DNA of 64,000 nt from Merdimmobilis hominis (lineage in GTDB: Bacteria > Bacillota > Clostridia > Oscillospirales > Ruminococcaceae), in NCBI RefSeq assembly GCF_021109255.1, contig NZ_JAJODG010000002.1; one strand, written 5' to 3'. Made by a program: the position numbers and the translations under genes. Positions within the stretch are counted from its first letter, which is position 1; each line of letters opens with the position of its first letter. Below the pieces are notes generated by a model. The model was not told where the DNA came from and searched no databases. It saw only the letters and a program-made list of their open reading frames with translations. Positions 41,302-50,248 of this stretch are shown here, piece by piece.

Positions 41302-41838
41302 CTAGTTGATTTCCACAATTGAAATATTTTTATCATCGACGCCTGTTTCCCGCACAATGATGTCTTTGATCTGGGCGGCTTCGTTGGAGAGGAGTCCGTT
41401 TGTCTTCACAATCACGTCCACCCGCTCGGTGTCGTAATAGACCATGCACTCGCTGAAGCCTTTGGATTTGACCAGATTTTCAATCTTGCCTTCGGTCTCA
41501 ATGGATTTGGCTAGCTCCGCCGCCTGCAGGGCGAGTTCGGCTTTCTGGTCGGCGTCCAAAGTGGAGTCGGAGAGCATGGTCTTCAAGGTTTCCACCGCTT
41601 CATCCCTGGATTTGGTTCGGGTGATCTTCGCCTCGGCGAAGTAGGCTTCCCCATCGCCGATATCCAAGGGGGATTCCACATACTGGGCGTCGCCGTAATT
41701 TTTGGTTTCACTCATTTTGCCGGTGAGGACAAAGTCGTTGCCACCGTCCGCGTAAATCCAATTGAGGTACACTGCAATCCCAAGCCCGAGCACCAGCGCC
41801 ATTAAAATTATCTGTCTTTTGCCAACGATCATGTTCAT
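41302..41838 (-). CDS. spoIIIAH: Stage III sporulation protein AH
   Basis: SpoIIIAH spans the mother-cell side of the outer forespore membrane and its extracellular ring domain binds SpoIIQ, building the channel (feeding tube) between the two cells. The 178-residue protein has one N-terminal membrane helix (IILMALVLGLGIAVYLNWIYA), a linker, a helical region (DEAVETLKTMLSDS) and a C-terminal YscJ/FliF-like ring-building fold (CMVYYDTERVDVIVKTNGLL; EAAQIKDIIVRETGV). It is the last gene of the spoIIIA operon. The SpoIIQ partner gene is not in the window. Confidence 0.93.
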   Translation of the reverse strand: MNMIVGKRQIILMALVLGLGIAVYLNWIYADGGNDFVLTGKMSETKNYGDAQYVESPLDIGDGEAYFAEAKITRTKSRDEAVETLKTMLSDSTLDADQKAELALQAAELAKSIETEGKIENLVKSKGFSECMVYYDTERVDVIVKTNGLLSNEAAQIKDIIVRETGVDDKNISIVEIN

Positions 41839-41907
41839 TCCCGTTTCCTCCTATGCTGTTTTGCGTATATTGATTGATGGCGGGTTCTCCCGCTAAAAAT
41901 CCGGTTG

Positions 41908-42471
41908 TTATTTCAGCTTGGTGACGCACACCTTGTTGCTGGGGATATCCAGGGAGGTGGTGACCACATTTAATACCCGCTGTTCCACCACGATGTTCCC
42001 CGCCCCTTCACAGACTACCACAACCCCCTTGACCTTGGGTTGTTTTTCGGTTTTGAGGAGGGCTTCCCGCTTGCCGCTGCCGCTGTCCACCAGGATATAG
42101 CTTTGTTCTGTCTGGTCCTTTTCCTGCACCCGCTTGGTATCGGTGCCATCGTAGTCCTTGGTACTGTCAGTGTTTTTCTTTTCGGCCTGGGCGTATACGT
42201 ACTCTACTCCGCTCTCCAGGGTGATCATCACCTTGGCCTTGCCCACCCCTTCTACGCTGCTCACCGTCTCCAGTAGGCGCTGCTCCAGCATGGCCTGGTA
42301 TTGTTCGCTGTTCCACTCGCCACCCGGCGCCTTTGCCGCTGGCTCCTTCTCAAAAAAGCTGGAAAAGAGGATCAAGGCCATACCCAGCAGGCCGGCGAAT
42401 ACAATTAGTTTGGTCTTTTTATCCCCCTGCCACAAAGGGCTCAGGCGTTCCTTCATCCCCTTCAGGTTCAT
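41908..42471 (-). CDS. spoIIIAG: Stage III sporulation protein AG
   Basis: SpoIIIAG forms a large ring in the intermembrane space of the sporangium. The 187-residue protein has one membrane helix (LIVFAGLLGMALILFSSFF) and the conserved stretch LLETVSSVEGVGKAKVMITLESG, followed by a Lys/Asp-rich insertion and the ring fold (KGVVVVCEGAGNIVVEQRVLNVVTTSLDI). ATG 42471 is preferred because AAAGGA lies nine bases before it; an ATG three codons upstream touches that site. It overlaps the end of spoIIIAF. Confidence 0.92.
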   Translation of the reverse strand: MNLKGMKERLSPLWQGDKKTKLIVFAGLLGMALILFSSFFEKEPAAKAPGGEWNSEQYQAMLEQRLLETVSSVEGVGKAKVMITLESGVEYVYAQAEKKNTDSTKDYDGTDTKRVQEKDQTEQSYILVDSGSGKREALLKTEKQPKVKGVVVVCEGAGNIVVEQRVLNVVTTSLDIPSNKVCVTKLK

Positions 42472-42961
42472 TCGCCTCATTCCTTTCGTATTGAATGTCC
42501 GGGGCCTCGCCCAACAGATCCTTGATCCGCTGGACAGCCTCCCCTTCCCGTTCCCGGTCGCTCTCCTGGAGCACCAGGATGAGTTCACTAATTTCTATGC
42601 GGCTTTTGTCCACAGCATGTATGGTTATCTGAATTTTGCTGGGAAAAATCCCAATTTCCTCCAAAGAATCCCGCGCCTCACGGCGCAAATCCTCCTGTGC
42701 CCTGCCAATAGCCCGTTCCTCCTGCCCCTCGGCCAGCCGCCTGGCGATCTCGTCGGCTTTAGCCTGGGCGGTGGACTGAGGGATTTCCGCCAGTTCTGGG
42801 ACGCGCAACACCAGGGGAGAAAAGAGGCAACAGAGGAAAAAGACACTCACTGTCATCCGCATCACCCGGCCAGCCCCCGCATTGGGGATGAGAACTTGTA
42901 TCATCCCGCAGGCGATAGCCGCCGCACAAAGGGAATAGCCCCATTCCCGTATACCGTCCAT
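42419..42961 (-). CDS. spoIIIAF: Stage III sporulation protein AF
   Basis: SpoIIIAF is a membrane protein of the SpoIIIA complex with a soluble domain related to ring-building folds. The 180-residue protein has two N-terminal hydrophobic segments (GYSLCAAAIACGMIQVLIP; MTVSVFFLCCLFSPLVL) and a soluble C-terminal part (SKIQITIHAVDKSRIEISELILVLQ). Its ATG overlaps the spoIIIAE stop (TAATG). The stop lies inside the 5' part of spoIIIAG, an overlap of 53 bases. Confidence 0.88.
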   Translation of the reverse strand: MDGIREWGYSLCAAAIACGMIQVLIPNAGAGRVMRMTVSVFFLCCLFSPLVLRVPELAEIPQSTAQAKADEIARRLAEGQEERAIGRAQEDLRREARDSLEEIGIFPSKIQITIHAVDKSRIEISELILVLQESDREREGEAVQRIKDLLGEAPDIQYERNEANEPEGDEGTPEPFVAGG

Positions 42962-44145
42962 TATGTACCCCCCATTACCAGCATGATGGATGTGGAGATG
43001 ATCACCAACAGCGCAAAACAAAACACAATGGCGATCAAAAGCCCCAGGACCGACGCGCAGGCCCGCAGCACGGTGGAGAGCTGCCGTGTCCCCAGAAGGT
43101 CTCCCGCCAGCGACACCAGGTGAACCATCAGGTACCAGGCAGTGGTTTTCAGAAGCACTGGCAGGAAGGTCACCGCGGCGACTAAAATGCCGAAGCCCCC
43201 CAAGGTGGTCTTGAGTAGCCGGATACACCCTTGTGCCGCTAGATATGCGTCGGAAAGAGCTCCCCCCACCACTGGAATAAAGCTTCCGATGAGGAATTTT
43301 GCTGTCTTGGCGGTGACCGAATCGGCGCCGCTGGCCACCACGCTTTGGATGGAGAGGAGCCCCACAAAAATGGAGAGCAGAAGCCCCATCGCCCAAGTGA
43401 CCAGGGATTTGAGGGAGGACGCCGCTGAAGTGATGTGCAGTTCCGGGGCGGCGCTGCCCACCAGGCAGAAGGCCAAGTACACCCCTAGGCAGGGGACGAT
43501 CACCGCCGACATCACCCGGCTGAGCACCTGGCAGGTGCCAAAGAGGAACAGGTTGTAGGTGGTGGCGGTGACCGGCTGCCCTCCCGCTGTGAGCACCCCG
43601 GCGAACGCCGGGATAAAGGAGATCAAAAAGAGGGAGCAGTCCCGCACCGCCTGGGCGGCCTGGGTGATGCACCCAATAATGGGGTCGGCCACTGCCGCTG
43701 CTACCGTCAGCACCGCCACCGTTCCAAAAACCGGGGTCAAGGCCCCATCCCAAAAGGCGGTTTTGGTGGTCTCCAGAAAGGCGAGCAGCAGTACCGCCGC
43801 CAAGATCGTCCCCATGGTGGCAACCGGCTTTTTGATCTGGTCCTTGAGATACGCCCACCCGATCTGGAAAAACTTGCCCGGTTCCAAGGACAAGAGGGTT
43901 TCAGGGGAGATCTCCTCGATGCCGAATTCCTCCAGCAGCTGCTGGGTCTCGCTTGGAAGTTGGCCATAAAGCTCTTCCGCCCCAATCTCCTCTAGCTCCT
44001 CGGTTATGTCATATTCTATCTCGTCGCCCCAAGCGGAAACTGTCAAAACCAAGAGGGCCATGCCCCCGACGAACAATTTCCACAGGGCCTGTTTCCAGGG
44101 TATTTGTGGGGGCGCGCCCCCTTTTTCATGCCGCGTCATCTTCAT
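42961..44145 (-). CDS. spoIIIAE: Stage III sporulation protein AE
   Basis: SpoIIIAE is the large polytopic subunit of the SpoIIIA-SpoIIQ channel and resembles permease-type export components. The 394-residue protein begins with a signal-like segment (ALWKLFVGGMALLVLTVSAWG), an acidic region (YDITEELEEIGAEELYGQLP), and then about six to eight membrane segments. A conserved region is AKTAKFLIGSFIPVVGGALSDA. Length matches B. subtilis (about 400). The gap to spoIIIAD is about 43 bases. Confidence 0.93.
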   Translation of the reverse strand: MKMTRHEKGGAPPQIPWKQALWKLFVGGMALLVLTVSAWGDEIEYDITEELEEIGAEELYGQLPSETQQLLEEFGIEEISPETLLSLEPGKFFQIGWAYLKDQIKKPVATMGTILAAVLLLAFLETTKTAFWDGALTPVFGTVAVLTVAAAVADPIIGCITQAAQAVRDCSLFLISFIPAFAGVLTAGGQPVTATTYNLFLFGTCQVLSRVMSAVIVPCLGVYLAFCLVGSAAPELHITSAASSLKSLVTWAMGLLLSIFVGLLSIQSVVASGADSVTAKTAKFLIGSFIPVVGGALSDAYLAAQGCIRLLKTTLGGFGILVAAVTFLPVLLKTTAWYLMVHLVSLAGDLLGTRQLSTVLRACASVLGLLIAIVFCFALLVIISTSIMLVMGGT

Positions 44146-44188
44146 CGTCCGCCTTTTTCATCGATCACGGCGGGATTTCGCCTTCCTC

Positions 44189-44578
44189 CTATAGGGAGAA
44201 CAAGCTCCCCGCCACTTCCAGTATCTTTTGATAGAGGGGCATGCTGAGCACCAGCACTGCCACCCGGCCCGCCAGTTCCACCTTGGCCGCCACAGCGGAT
44301 TCCCCGGCATCCCGGCAGGTATCACAGCCCAGCTGGGTCAAGAAACAAATCCCCAGGGACTTGAATAGAACCTGGGCATACTCCCCCGGTAGCTTGGCCA
44401 GGGTGATCACCCTTTCAATCTGCCGCAGGAGGGGTTCCGCCTCCCCGGTGATCCAGAGGAAGATGAGCACCCCCGCCCCCAAAGTGACTAGGAGGGCGTA
44501 TTCTGGCTTATACTGCCGCAGAACTACGGCAAGAGCCGCAGCTGTCAGCCCCAGGCCCACAACCGAGAGCATCTCCAC
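44189..44578 (-). CDS. spoIIIAD: Stage III sporulation protein AD
   Basis: A small hydrophobic subunit of the SpoIIIA complex, 129 residues, with three or four membrane segments and the conserved LLVTLGAGVLIFLWI and FKSLGICFLTQLGCDTCRDAGESA. GTG 44578 is chosen since AAAGGGG lies nine bases upstream; an earlier GTG three codons before it abuts that site. It follows spoIIIAC by 14 bases. Confidence 0.9.
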   Translation of the reverse strand: MEMLSVVGLGLTAAALAVVLRQYKPEYALLVTLGAGVLIFLWITGEAEPLLRQIERVITLAKLPGEYAQVLFKSLGICFLTQLGCDTCRDAGESAVAAKVELAGRVAVLVLSMPLYQKILEVAGSLFSL

Positions 44579-44592
44579 ACGGTTCACCCCCT

Positions 44593-44787
44593 TTACAGGC
44601 CAAACACGCTTTTGATGGTGGAAAACAGATTGCTGATCTCCTGCACCATCACCATCAGCACCACAATCAGCCCGGCCAGGGTGGTCATCATCGCCTGTTC
44701 CTCCCGGCCTGAACGGATCAGCACCTGGTTGAGCACCGCCACAATAATGCCGATAGTAGCTATTTTAAAAATCAAATCCACATCCAT
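44593..44787 (-). CDS. spoIIIAC: Stage III sporulation protein AC
   Basis: A 64-residue, two-helix membrane protein (DLIFKIATIGIIVAVLNQVL; MMTTLAGLIVVLMVMVQEIS) with the conserved end ISNLFSTIKSVFGL. Length and sequence match SpoIIIAC. ATG 44787 follows GGGGAGG by seven bases. The next gene upstream, spoIIIAB, ends 54 bases earlier. Confidence 0.93.
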   Translation of the reverse strand: MDVDLIFKIATIGIIVAVLNQVLIRSGREEQAMMTTLAGLIVVLMVMVQEISNLFSTIKSVFGL

Positions 44788-44841
44788 TGGTTGTCCTCCC
44801 CTGCGGCTTCCCGATTGGAGCCGCCTTGGTTTTTTCAATCG

Positions 44842-45348
44842 TCACAAAAATAGGATGAAAAGGCCCGCTCCCCCCAGCATCCCCAAACTGCGGAACAGGT
44901 TCCCCTTGGAGGTTTTTTCCTCCTGGGCCTGGGCGCGCTGCTCCTCCAAAAGGCGCTGGCACTGGGCCAATTGGGCCAGCTGGCCTTCTGCGGAGGAAGC
45001 CCCCAGCAGTTCCCCCACCTGGCCAAGAACCCGCCGGTCCTCCGGTTCCAAAGGGAGGGCGGAACCATCCACCGCGGTGTGCCACGCCGTGGGGAAATCC
45101 ATCCCCTCTTTGGTGAGGCGGGCCGCATTGCCGATGAAGTCCAACTTGGCGAACCTTCCCCGCTCCCCCAGGGAGAGAAGCAAATCCTCGGTCCGGGCAA
45201 GGGTGTACCGCAGCTCCTCGCAGAGTGCCTGCACGAAGGAGAGGCAGCTTTCCAATGCCAAAACCCGGTTGGATAGACGGCAGGAGGCGAGGATTCCCGC
45301 CCCGCTACAACAGGCTGCTATCAGCAAAAGCCCGGCCAACCGGAGCAT
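44842..45348 (-). CDS. spoIIIAB: Stage III sporulation protein AB
   Basis: A 168-residue protein with an N-terminal membrane segment (LRLAGLLLIAACCSGAGILA), a long helical middle (LESCLSFVQALCEELRYTLA) and a C-terminal membrane segment (RSLGMLGGAGLFILFL). This matches SpoIIIAB, which resembles type II secretion GspF-like components. The start overlaps the end of spoIIIAA by 44 bases, so translation is coupled. Confidence 0.9.
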   Translation of the reverse strand: MLRLAGLLLIAACCSGAGILASCRLSNRVLALESCLSFVQALCEELRYTLARTEDLLLSLGERGRFAKLDFIGNAARLTKEGMDFPTAWHTAVDGSALPLEPEDRRVLGQVGELLGASSAEGQLAQLAQCQRLLEEQRAQAQEEKTSKGNLFRSLGMLGGAGLFILFL

Positions 45349-46297
45349 GAAAATCCCCCGCTTCCACAATGGATTTGATCTTACATGGCGAAGCTGCCCC
45401 TTCCAGCAGAACCACCTTCTGAAAAGCCCCTGTATGCAAAAGGGCCACTCCTTGGGGCCTGGCCAGCAGCTCCTCCAGGGTGGAGGCATGGATGGTGGCC
45501 ACCACCGGCACCCCGCTGTTGAGGGCCATGGAGACCGCCCGGATTTCCTCCTCCTTCCCCACCTCATCGCAGAGGATTAGGTCGGGGGAAAGGGACCGCA
45601 GGGCCATCAGAATGCCCTCCCCTTTGGGGCAGCCGCTCAATAGGTCGGTGCAGACTCCCAGATCCCGCCGGCCTTCAGCCGCCGTGCCGCCGATTTCGCA
45701 CCGCTCGTCCACAACCGCCACCCGCAGGTACCGTCCAGTAGCCCCGCTGGATAGCTGCCGTCCAAGGTCCCGCAGCAGGGTCGTTTTACCGCTTCCCGGC
45801 GCCCCGGCGATCAGTACACCCTGCACCCGCCGGCTGAATATCCGCTCCACCAGCTGGTCGGCACAGCCCCGGATATCCCGGGCGATCCGCAGGTTGATGG
45901 AGGTGATCTCCCGCAGGTTGGCGACCCCGTCTTTTTCCAGGACGGCGCTTCCCCCCAGCCCGGCCCGGTGCCCGCCCGCAACCGAAAGGTACCCCTCCCG
46001 GATCTCATGCTGGTGGGTGTGAACCGAATAGCGGCTCATAGTGCGGATGCTGGAGGCGATGTCCTCCCGGGTAACGATAAAACTTTGGCTGCCTGGCCGG
46101 TCGGTCAGCTTGGATTGGCAGCTGACAAAACAGGTGCGGTCTCCCATCTGGACGGCCAGAGGTTGTCCCTCCCGCAGGCGCACTTCGGAAATATGATCCT
46201 TCATCATCGAAGGCAGATAGAGCAAAACTTTCTGTACCCGGTCGTCCAGGGACTCCACGGCGCTGTCATAGCTGTTCTTGTTTTTTAGCGTCTCCAT
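45305..46297 (-). CDS. spoIIIAA: Stage III sporulation protein AA (ATPase)
   Basis: SpoIIIAA is a secretion-type AAA ATPase that powers the SpoIIIA-SpoIIQ channel in the mother cell. The 330-residue protein has Walker A as IAGAPGSGKTTLLRDL and Walker B as SPDLILCDEVGKEEEI, with the family motif EVRLREGQPLAV near the N-terminus. ATG 46297 follows AAAGGAG by 11 bases; longer in-frame starts lack a site. A weak sigma-E-like -10 (CATATCCT) precedes it. All eight spoIIIA genes follow in the standard order. Confidence 0.94.
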   Translation of the reverse strand: METLKNKNSYDSAVESLDDRVQKVLLYLPSMMKDHISEVRLREGQPLAVQMGDRTCFVSCQSKLTDRPGSQSFIVTREDIASSIRTMSRYSVHTHQHEIREGYLSVAGGHRAGLGGSAVLEKDGVANLREITSINLRIARDIRGCADQLVERIFSRRVQGVLIAGAPGSGKTTLLRDLGRQLSSGATGRYLRVAVVDERCEIGGTAAEGRRDLGVCTDLLSGCPKGEGILMALRSLSPDLILCDEVGKEEEIRAVSMALNSGVPVVATIHASTLEELLARPQGVALLHTGAFQKVVLLEGAASPCKIKSIVEAGDFHAPVGRAFADSSLL

Positions 46298-46365
46298 AAG
46301 CTTGTTCACTCCTTTGTGGTAAGGATATGGGGACACGCCCTCTTTTAGAACCGGTTTTGCCATAG

Positions 46366-46396
46366 AAAAATCCCCCGGAGAATTTCTCCGGGGGAT
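46366..46396 (-). terminator. Terminator of the ABC importer operon
   Basis: Minus strand ATCCCCCGGAGAA and TTCTCCGGGGGAT form a 12-13 bp stem followed by TTTT. It separates the importer operon from spoIIIAA. Confidence 0.88.
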
Positions 46397-46416
46397 ACTT
46401 GATTCCGCAAATAAGG

Positions 46417-47370
46417 CTATTCATTTAGGAAGAAGGAGTGGCCGATCTCCACCGCCACCCGGGCGCCGGTTTCCAGCTCGCTGTTCTGCCGGCCGAAGAG
46501 GCTCGCTTCCAGCCGCTTCCCATCGCCCTCCACCACATACTCGGTGTGGGAACCCATGAAGGTCTTCTCCACAATGGTGTAGGGGCCGTCCGGCGCCATG
46601 CGAAGGAGGATGTCTTCCGGGCGGACTACCACTGTCCTCCCCCCTTCCCGAAAGTCGTTGGATTTGCCCACAAAGGTGGCCACATAGCGGCTTTCTGGAT
46701 GGAAGTAAATCTCCCGCGGGGTGCCGATCTGAGCTACATCCCCATGGTCCATCACCACAATCCGATCCGAGAGGCAGAGGGCCTCCTCCTGGTCGTGGGT
46801 GACAAATATCATAGTGATACCCAGCTTCTGCTGGAGCTCTTTGAGTTCCGCCCGCATCTTGACCCGCAGGCCGGCGTCCAAATTGGAAAGAGGCTCATCC
46901 AGCAGAAGAATTTTGGGCCCTGTGGCCATCGACCGGGCCAGGGCCACCCGCTGCTGCTGCCCGCCGGAGAGGTTGCCCACCCGGCTTTTCTCGTAGCCGG
47001 AAAGCCCCACGATGGAGAGGTACTCCATCGCCACCGGAATGGCCTCCTTTTTGGACATCCGCCGCAGAAAACGCAGGCCGTAGCAGACGTTTTCCAGCAC
47101 GTTCATATGGGGAAACAAGGCGTAACTTTGAAACACAGTGGAGATGGGCCGTTCCTCCGGTGGGAGGGCGGTGATATCCTCCCCATCCAACAGGATGCGG
47201 CCAGAATCCGCCTTGAGGAAGCCGCCGATCAGGTTAAGGGTGGTGGTTTTCCCACAGCCGGACGGCCCCAAAAGGGTGACAAACTCCCCTTTATCGATGG
47301 AAAAATTCAGCTCTTTTACCCCGTTGTCAGCGTCATACAGCTTCTTGAGATGATCCAGCTTCAGGAACAC
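46417..47370 (-). CDS. ABC importer ATP-binding protein (FbpC/PotA/AfuC-like)
   Basis: A 317-residue import ATPase with Walker A LLGPSGCGKTTTLNLIGG (about 33-50), signature LSGGQQQRVALARS, Walker B ILLLDEPLSNLD, and a C-terminal regulatory TOBE-like domain (VVRPEDILLR). It is the CUT1/Fe-type family used for ferric iron, polyamine, 2-aminoethylphosphonate or sugar-phosphate uptake. GTG 47370 has GGAGGG upstream. It overlaps the permease gene by 38 bases and completes the importer. Confidence 0.88.
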   Translation of the reverse strand: MFLKLDHLKKLYDADNGVKELNFSIDKGEFVTLLGPSGCGKTTTLNLIGGFLKADSGRILLDGEDITALPPEERPISTVFQSYALFPHMNVLENVCYGLRFLRRMSKKEAIPVAMEYLSIVGLSGYEKSRVGNLSGGQQQRVALARSMATGPKILLLDEPLSNLDAGLRVKMRAELKELQQKLGITMIFVTHDQEEALCLSDRIVVMDHGDVAQIGTPREIYFHPESRYVATFVGKSNDFREGGRTVVVRPEDILLRMAPDGPYTIVEKTFMGSHTEYVVEGDGKRLEASLFGRQNSELETGARVAVEIGHSFFLNE

Positions 47371-49060
47371 GTCCGTTCCCTCCTTTCTGATTTTTCCGGC
47401 CCCGGTTGAGCAGGTACATGGAAAATAAGTTGATCCCCAGGGTGACGGCGATGATCATCACCGCCTGGACGGCTGCCACCCCATAGCGGCCGTTTTCAAT
47501 GGATTGGAACAGCTCCATGCTGGCCACGTTCTTGCCGGGGGAGATCAGGAAGGCGATGGCTCCCACCGACGTCATGCTGGAGGTGAACACCGTGATAAAG
47601 CAGGTCAGGAAAGTGGACTTGAGCAGGGGCAGTATCACCCCGAAGAAGACCTCCATCCGGCTGGCCCCCAAGTCTTGAGCTGCGGCCTCTAGTTTTTCAT
47701 CGATGGCGGAAAAGGCGGCGTTGGCCGACTTGTTGGCGACCGAGATCTGCCGGAAGGTGTAGTTGCAGATGATGATGAGGCCCGTTCCCCGCAGCAGGAA
47801 GGGCTCATGGCTGAAAGCCGCCACATACCCCAGACCGAAGAAGGTTCCGGGGATGATGTAAGGCAGAGAGGCGATAAACTCCACCCCTTTCATGCCGAGC
47901 AGGCGGCGCCGGTGGGTGTAATAAGAGAGCAGTATCCCCAAAAAGGAGGCCGCCACGCCGGATAGAACTGCATATCGAATGCTCCGCCAATAGGAGCTCA
48001 TTTGAGAGCGGGGCAGGTCGTGGAAATACTTGGTGGTGAACTGGATGTGGCCGGTGGCGGTGTTGGAGACAGTAGACAACAAGATATTGCCGTATTTTAA
48101 TGCCATCACGGTGAAAAACAAGCCCACCACCGAAAGCAGCAAACAGCGGATGGACCGGGGGAGTTCAAACTCGTAGCCGCTGCCGGAAAAGGATTTGCTC
48201 CCCTCAGCAAGGCTGCCGGATTGGGAGAGGGTCTTCCGGTAAAAGTAGAAAGCCACTACCGCTGTGGGAACCATCAGCACACTGATGGCCGATGCTTTGC
48301 CCAGGTTGGCGGTGGAGATCACCTGCAAATAAGCTTCCGTAGCCAGCACTTTATACCGCCCGCCAATGACAATTGGGGTGCCGAAATCCGCCAGGTTCAT
48401 GGTGAATAGGGTGAAAATCACCGACAAAAGGCCGGGGCGCACCAGGGGGATCACCACATGCCACAAAGTCTGCCAGGGATTGGCCCCCAAATCCCGGGAA
48501 GCCAGCACCTGTTTCAGGTCCACCGTATCAAAGGAGGCCAGCAGGAGCAGCGTGGCAAAGGAGATGTTGCCGATGGTCTGCAAGATGACGATGCCGTGCC
48601 AGCCGTAGGGGTTGACGCTCAGGCCCAGCAGGCCGTAGGTGATGATCCCACGGCGGCCGAACAGCAAGATAAAGGCCAGGGCCGAGACAAAAGGCGGGGA
48701 AATCATGGTCAAAAGCAGGCCGTTCTGCAAGAGTCTACGGGTCTTTTCTTTGGAGCAGAAGGCGTACAGCGCGATGCAAAAAGCAAAAAAGGTGGTGAAA
48801 CTGGAAGAGAGTGTGGCCACCCAAAGGCTGTTGCCGATCAATTTTAGGTTGCTTTTGGTAAACAGATCCAGGTAGTATTGCAGGGTGAACTGGCCTTTGA
48901 CAAAGAAACTGGTGGATACCACCGAGACAATGGGATAGAGGATAAACAAGGCGATTCCCGCCAGCAGCAGCCCCAGCATCACCCAATCCAGCAGATTGGC
49001 CGCCCGGTACCGGAGCCGGCGGACCGGACGGGCTGTGCCGGTTTGCTCATATGCTGTCAT
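47333..49060 (-). CDS. ABC importer permease, two fused domains (FbpB/AfuB-like)
   Basis: A 575-residue permease with about 12 membrane segments, made of two fused binding-protein-dependent permease halves. Each half carries an EAA-like loop (VDLKQVLASRDLGANPWQTLWHVVIP and EKLEAAAQDLGASRMEVFFGVILP). Such fused permeases serve ferric iron, 2-aminoethylphosphonate or hexose-phosphate importers. The start has GGAGGCGCC upstream. A hairpin between it and the binding-protein gene probably lowers its expression relative to that gene. Confidence 0.9.
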   Translation of the reverse strand: MTAYEQTGTARPVRRLRYRAANLLDWVMLGLLLAGIALFILYPIVSVVSTSFFVKGQFTLQYYLDLFTKSNLKLIGNSLWVATLSSSFTTFFAFCIALYAFCSKEKTRRLLQNGLLLTMISPPFVSALAFILLFGRRGIITYGLLGLSVNPYGWHGIVILQTIGNISFATLLLLASFDTVDLKQVLASRDLGANPWQTLWHVVIPLVRPGLLSVIFTLFTMNLADFGTPIVIGGRYKVLATEAYLQVISTANLGKASAISVLMVPTAVVAFYFYRKTLSQSGSLAEGSKSFSGSGYEFELPRSIRCLLLSVVGLFFTVMALKYGNILLSTVSNTATGHIQFTTKYFHDLPRSQMSSYWRSIRYAVLSGVAASFLGILLSYYTHRRRLLGMKGVEFIASLPYIIPGTFFGLGYVAAFSHEPFLLRGTGLIIICNYTFRQISVANKSANAAFSAIDEKLEAAAQDLGASRMEVFFGVILPLLKSTFLTCFITVFTSSMTSVGAIAFLISPGKNVASMELFQSIENGRYGVAAVQAVMIIAVTLGINLFSMYLLNRGRKNQKGGNGRVPEAGSSQEAV

Positions 49061-49079
49061 AGGCGCCTCCTTTCCATGC

Positions 49080-49118
49080 TGAAAGAGGCCCCGAACCGCG
49101 GTTCAAGGCCCCTTTCTC
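49080..49118 (-). terminator. Attenuating hairpin between binding-protein and permease genes
   Basis: Minus strand GAAAGGGGCC-TTGAACC and GGTTC-GGGGCC-TCTTTC form a long imperfect stem. There is no strong U tract, so partial termination or 3' protection of the binding-protein message is the likely effect, as in many ABC operons. Confidence 0.55.
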
Positions 49119-49132
49119 AACATTCAGTTTGG

Positions 49133-50194
49133 TTACGCGTCTTTTTCACCGGCGAGGGCAGCCCATTTTTCAAGCAGGGCCTCCCGCTGGGAACCAAACA
49201 AGGTGACATCTTGTTTGATCATCTTGGTTGTGTCGACGGTGCCGATCGCAGAGGGGACCTCCACATCGCCTCTGGCCATGATGCGGGCATCGGCTTCACG
49301 CAGGGCTTCCTGTCCCTCTTTGGAGAGCATGTAGTCCACAAATACCTTGGCTGCTTCCTTGTTCTGGGAATTCTTGAAGATGGCGATGGGGGCGGGAGTC
49401 CAAGGAATCATGTCCTCAGGGTAGATGGCAGTGACCGGGTACTCCTCTTCCAGGGCGAAGGTGCCGCCGGTCATAGCGAGAATGGCGATGCCGTACTCGC
49501 CAGCGCAGGTCTTGGGGCCGGGTTCGCCGCCGCCCTTGGCGTAGAAGTCCACATTGTCGTTAATCTTGCCCCAGATGTCCCAGCCTTTTTCTTCTCCCCA
49601 AGCTTGCAGAGTGCCGTTGAGGATGGCGTATTGAGTGCCGCTGATAGCGGGAGAAGCCATGATGATCTCATCTTTATACTTGGGATCAGCCAGGTCTTCC
49701 CAGGTTTTGGGGGCTTCCAGGTTCTTCTCGGCGAGAACGTCGTTGTTCACCAGGAAACCGGCGGGAACCAGGGCCAGGCTTGTCCAGTAGCCGTCTTTGT
49801 CCCGGTAGCTCTCATCGATGGCTTCCGCCTCGGGGGAGACATACGGTTCCAGATAGCCAAGTTCGGTTGCAGCGATGTAGCTGTCCACGCCGCCGCCGAA
49901 CCAGACGTCCGCTGTGGTGTTGCCGTTTTCCGCCTGCATCTGGGCCAAGGCCTTGCCGGTGGAGATCTCCACATACTCAATCTTGATGCCGGTCTTCTCG
50001 GTGAAGGCGTCGAAGGATTTCTCCGCCCCGCCGTAGGCAAGCATCACATTTAAAGTTGTGCCCTCATAGGGCTTTTCAGCAGCCTCAGAAGACGATGTTC
50101 CAGAGCTGGAACTTTGGCCGCCGCTGTTGCTGCAGCCAGCAAAAACGCCTGTCAGCATAGCCGCAGCCAACAAACTTGCCAGGATACGTTTCAT
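49133..50194 (-). CDS. ABC importer substrate-binding lipoprotein
   Basis: A 353-residue binding protein of the periplasmic-binding type II (FbpA/AfuA/PhnS-like) fold, anchored outside the membrane. The signal peptide ends in a lipobox, TGVFAGC (Cys about 20), followed by a Ser/Gly-rich linker. Mature-part motifs include TTADVWFGGGVDSYIAA, TWEDLADPKYKDEIIMASP and a late AAKVFVDYMLSKEGQEAL. These features fit importers of ferric iron, 2-aminoethylphosphonate or sugar phosphates; the ligand cannot be told. LspA, encoded earlier in the window, would process it. Confidence 0.88.
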   Translation of the reverse strand: MKRILASLLAAAMLTGVFAGCSNSGGQSSSSGTSSSEAAEKPYEGTTLNVMLAYGGAEKSFDAFTEKTGIKIEYVEISTGKALAQMQAENGNTTADVWFGGGVDSYIAATELGYLEPYVSPEAEAIDESYRDKDGYWTSLALVPAGFLVNNDVLAEKNLEAPKTWEDLADPKYKDEIIMASPAISGTQYAILNGTLQAWGEEKGWDIWGKINDNVDFYAKGGGEPGPKTCAGEYGIAILAMTGGTFALEEEYPVTAIYPEDMIPWTPAPIAIFKNSQNKEAAKVFVDYMLSKEGQEALREADARIMARGDVEVPSAIGTVDTTKMIKQDVTLFGSQREALLEKWAALAGEKDA

Positions 50195-50248
50195 AGTCGT
50201 GCACTCCTCGTATTTACAGATTCTATACCAGCGTGGACCCCTTCCCTT

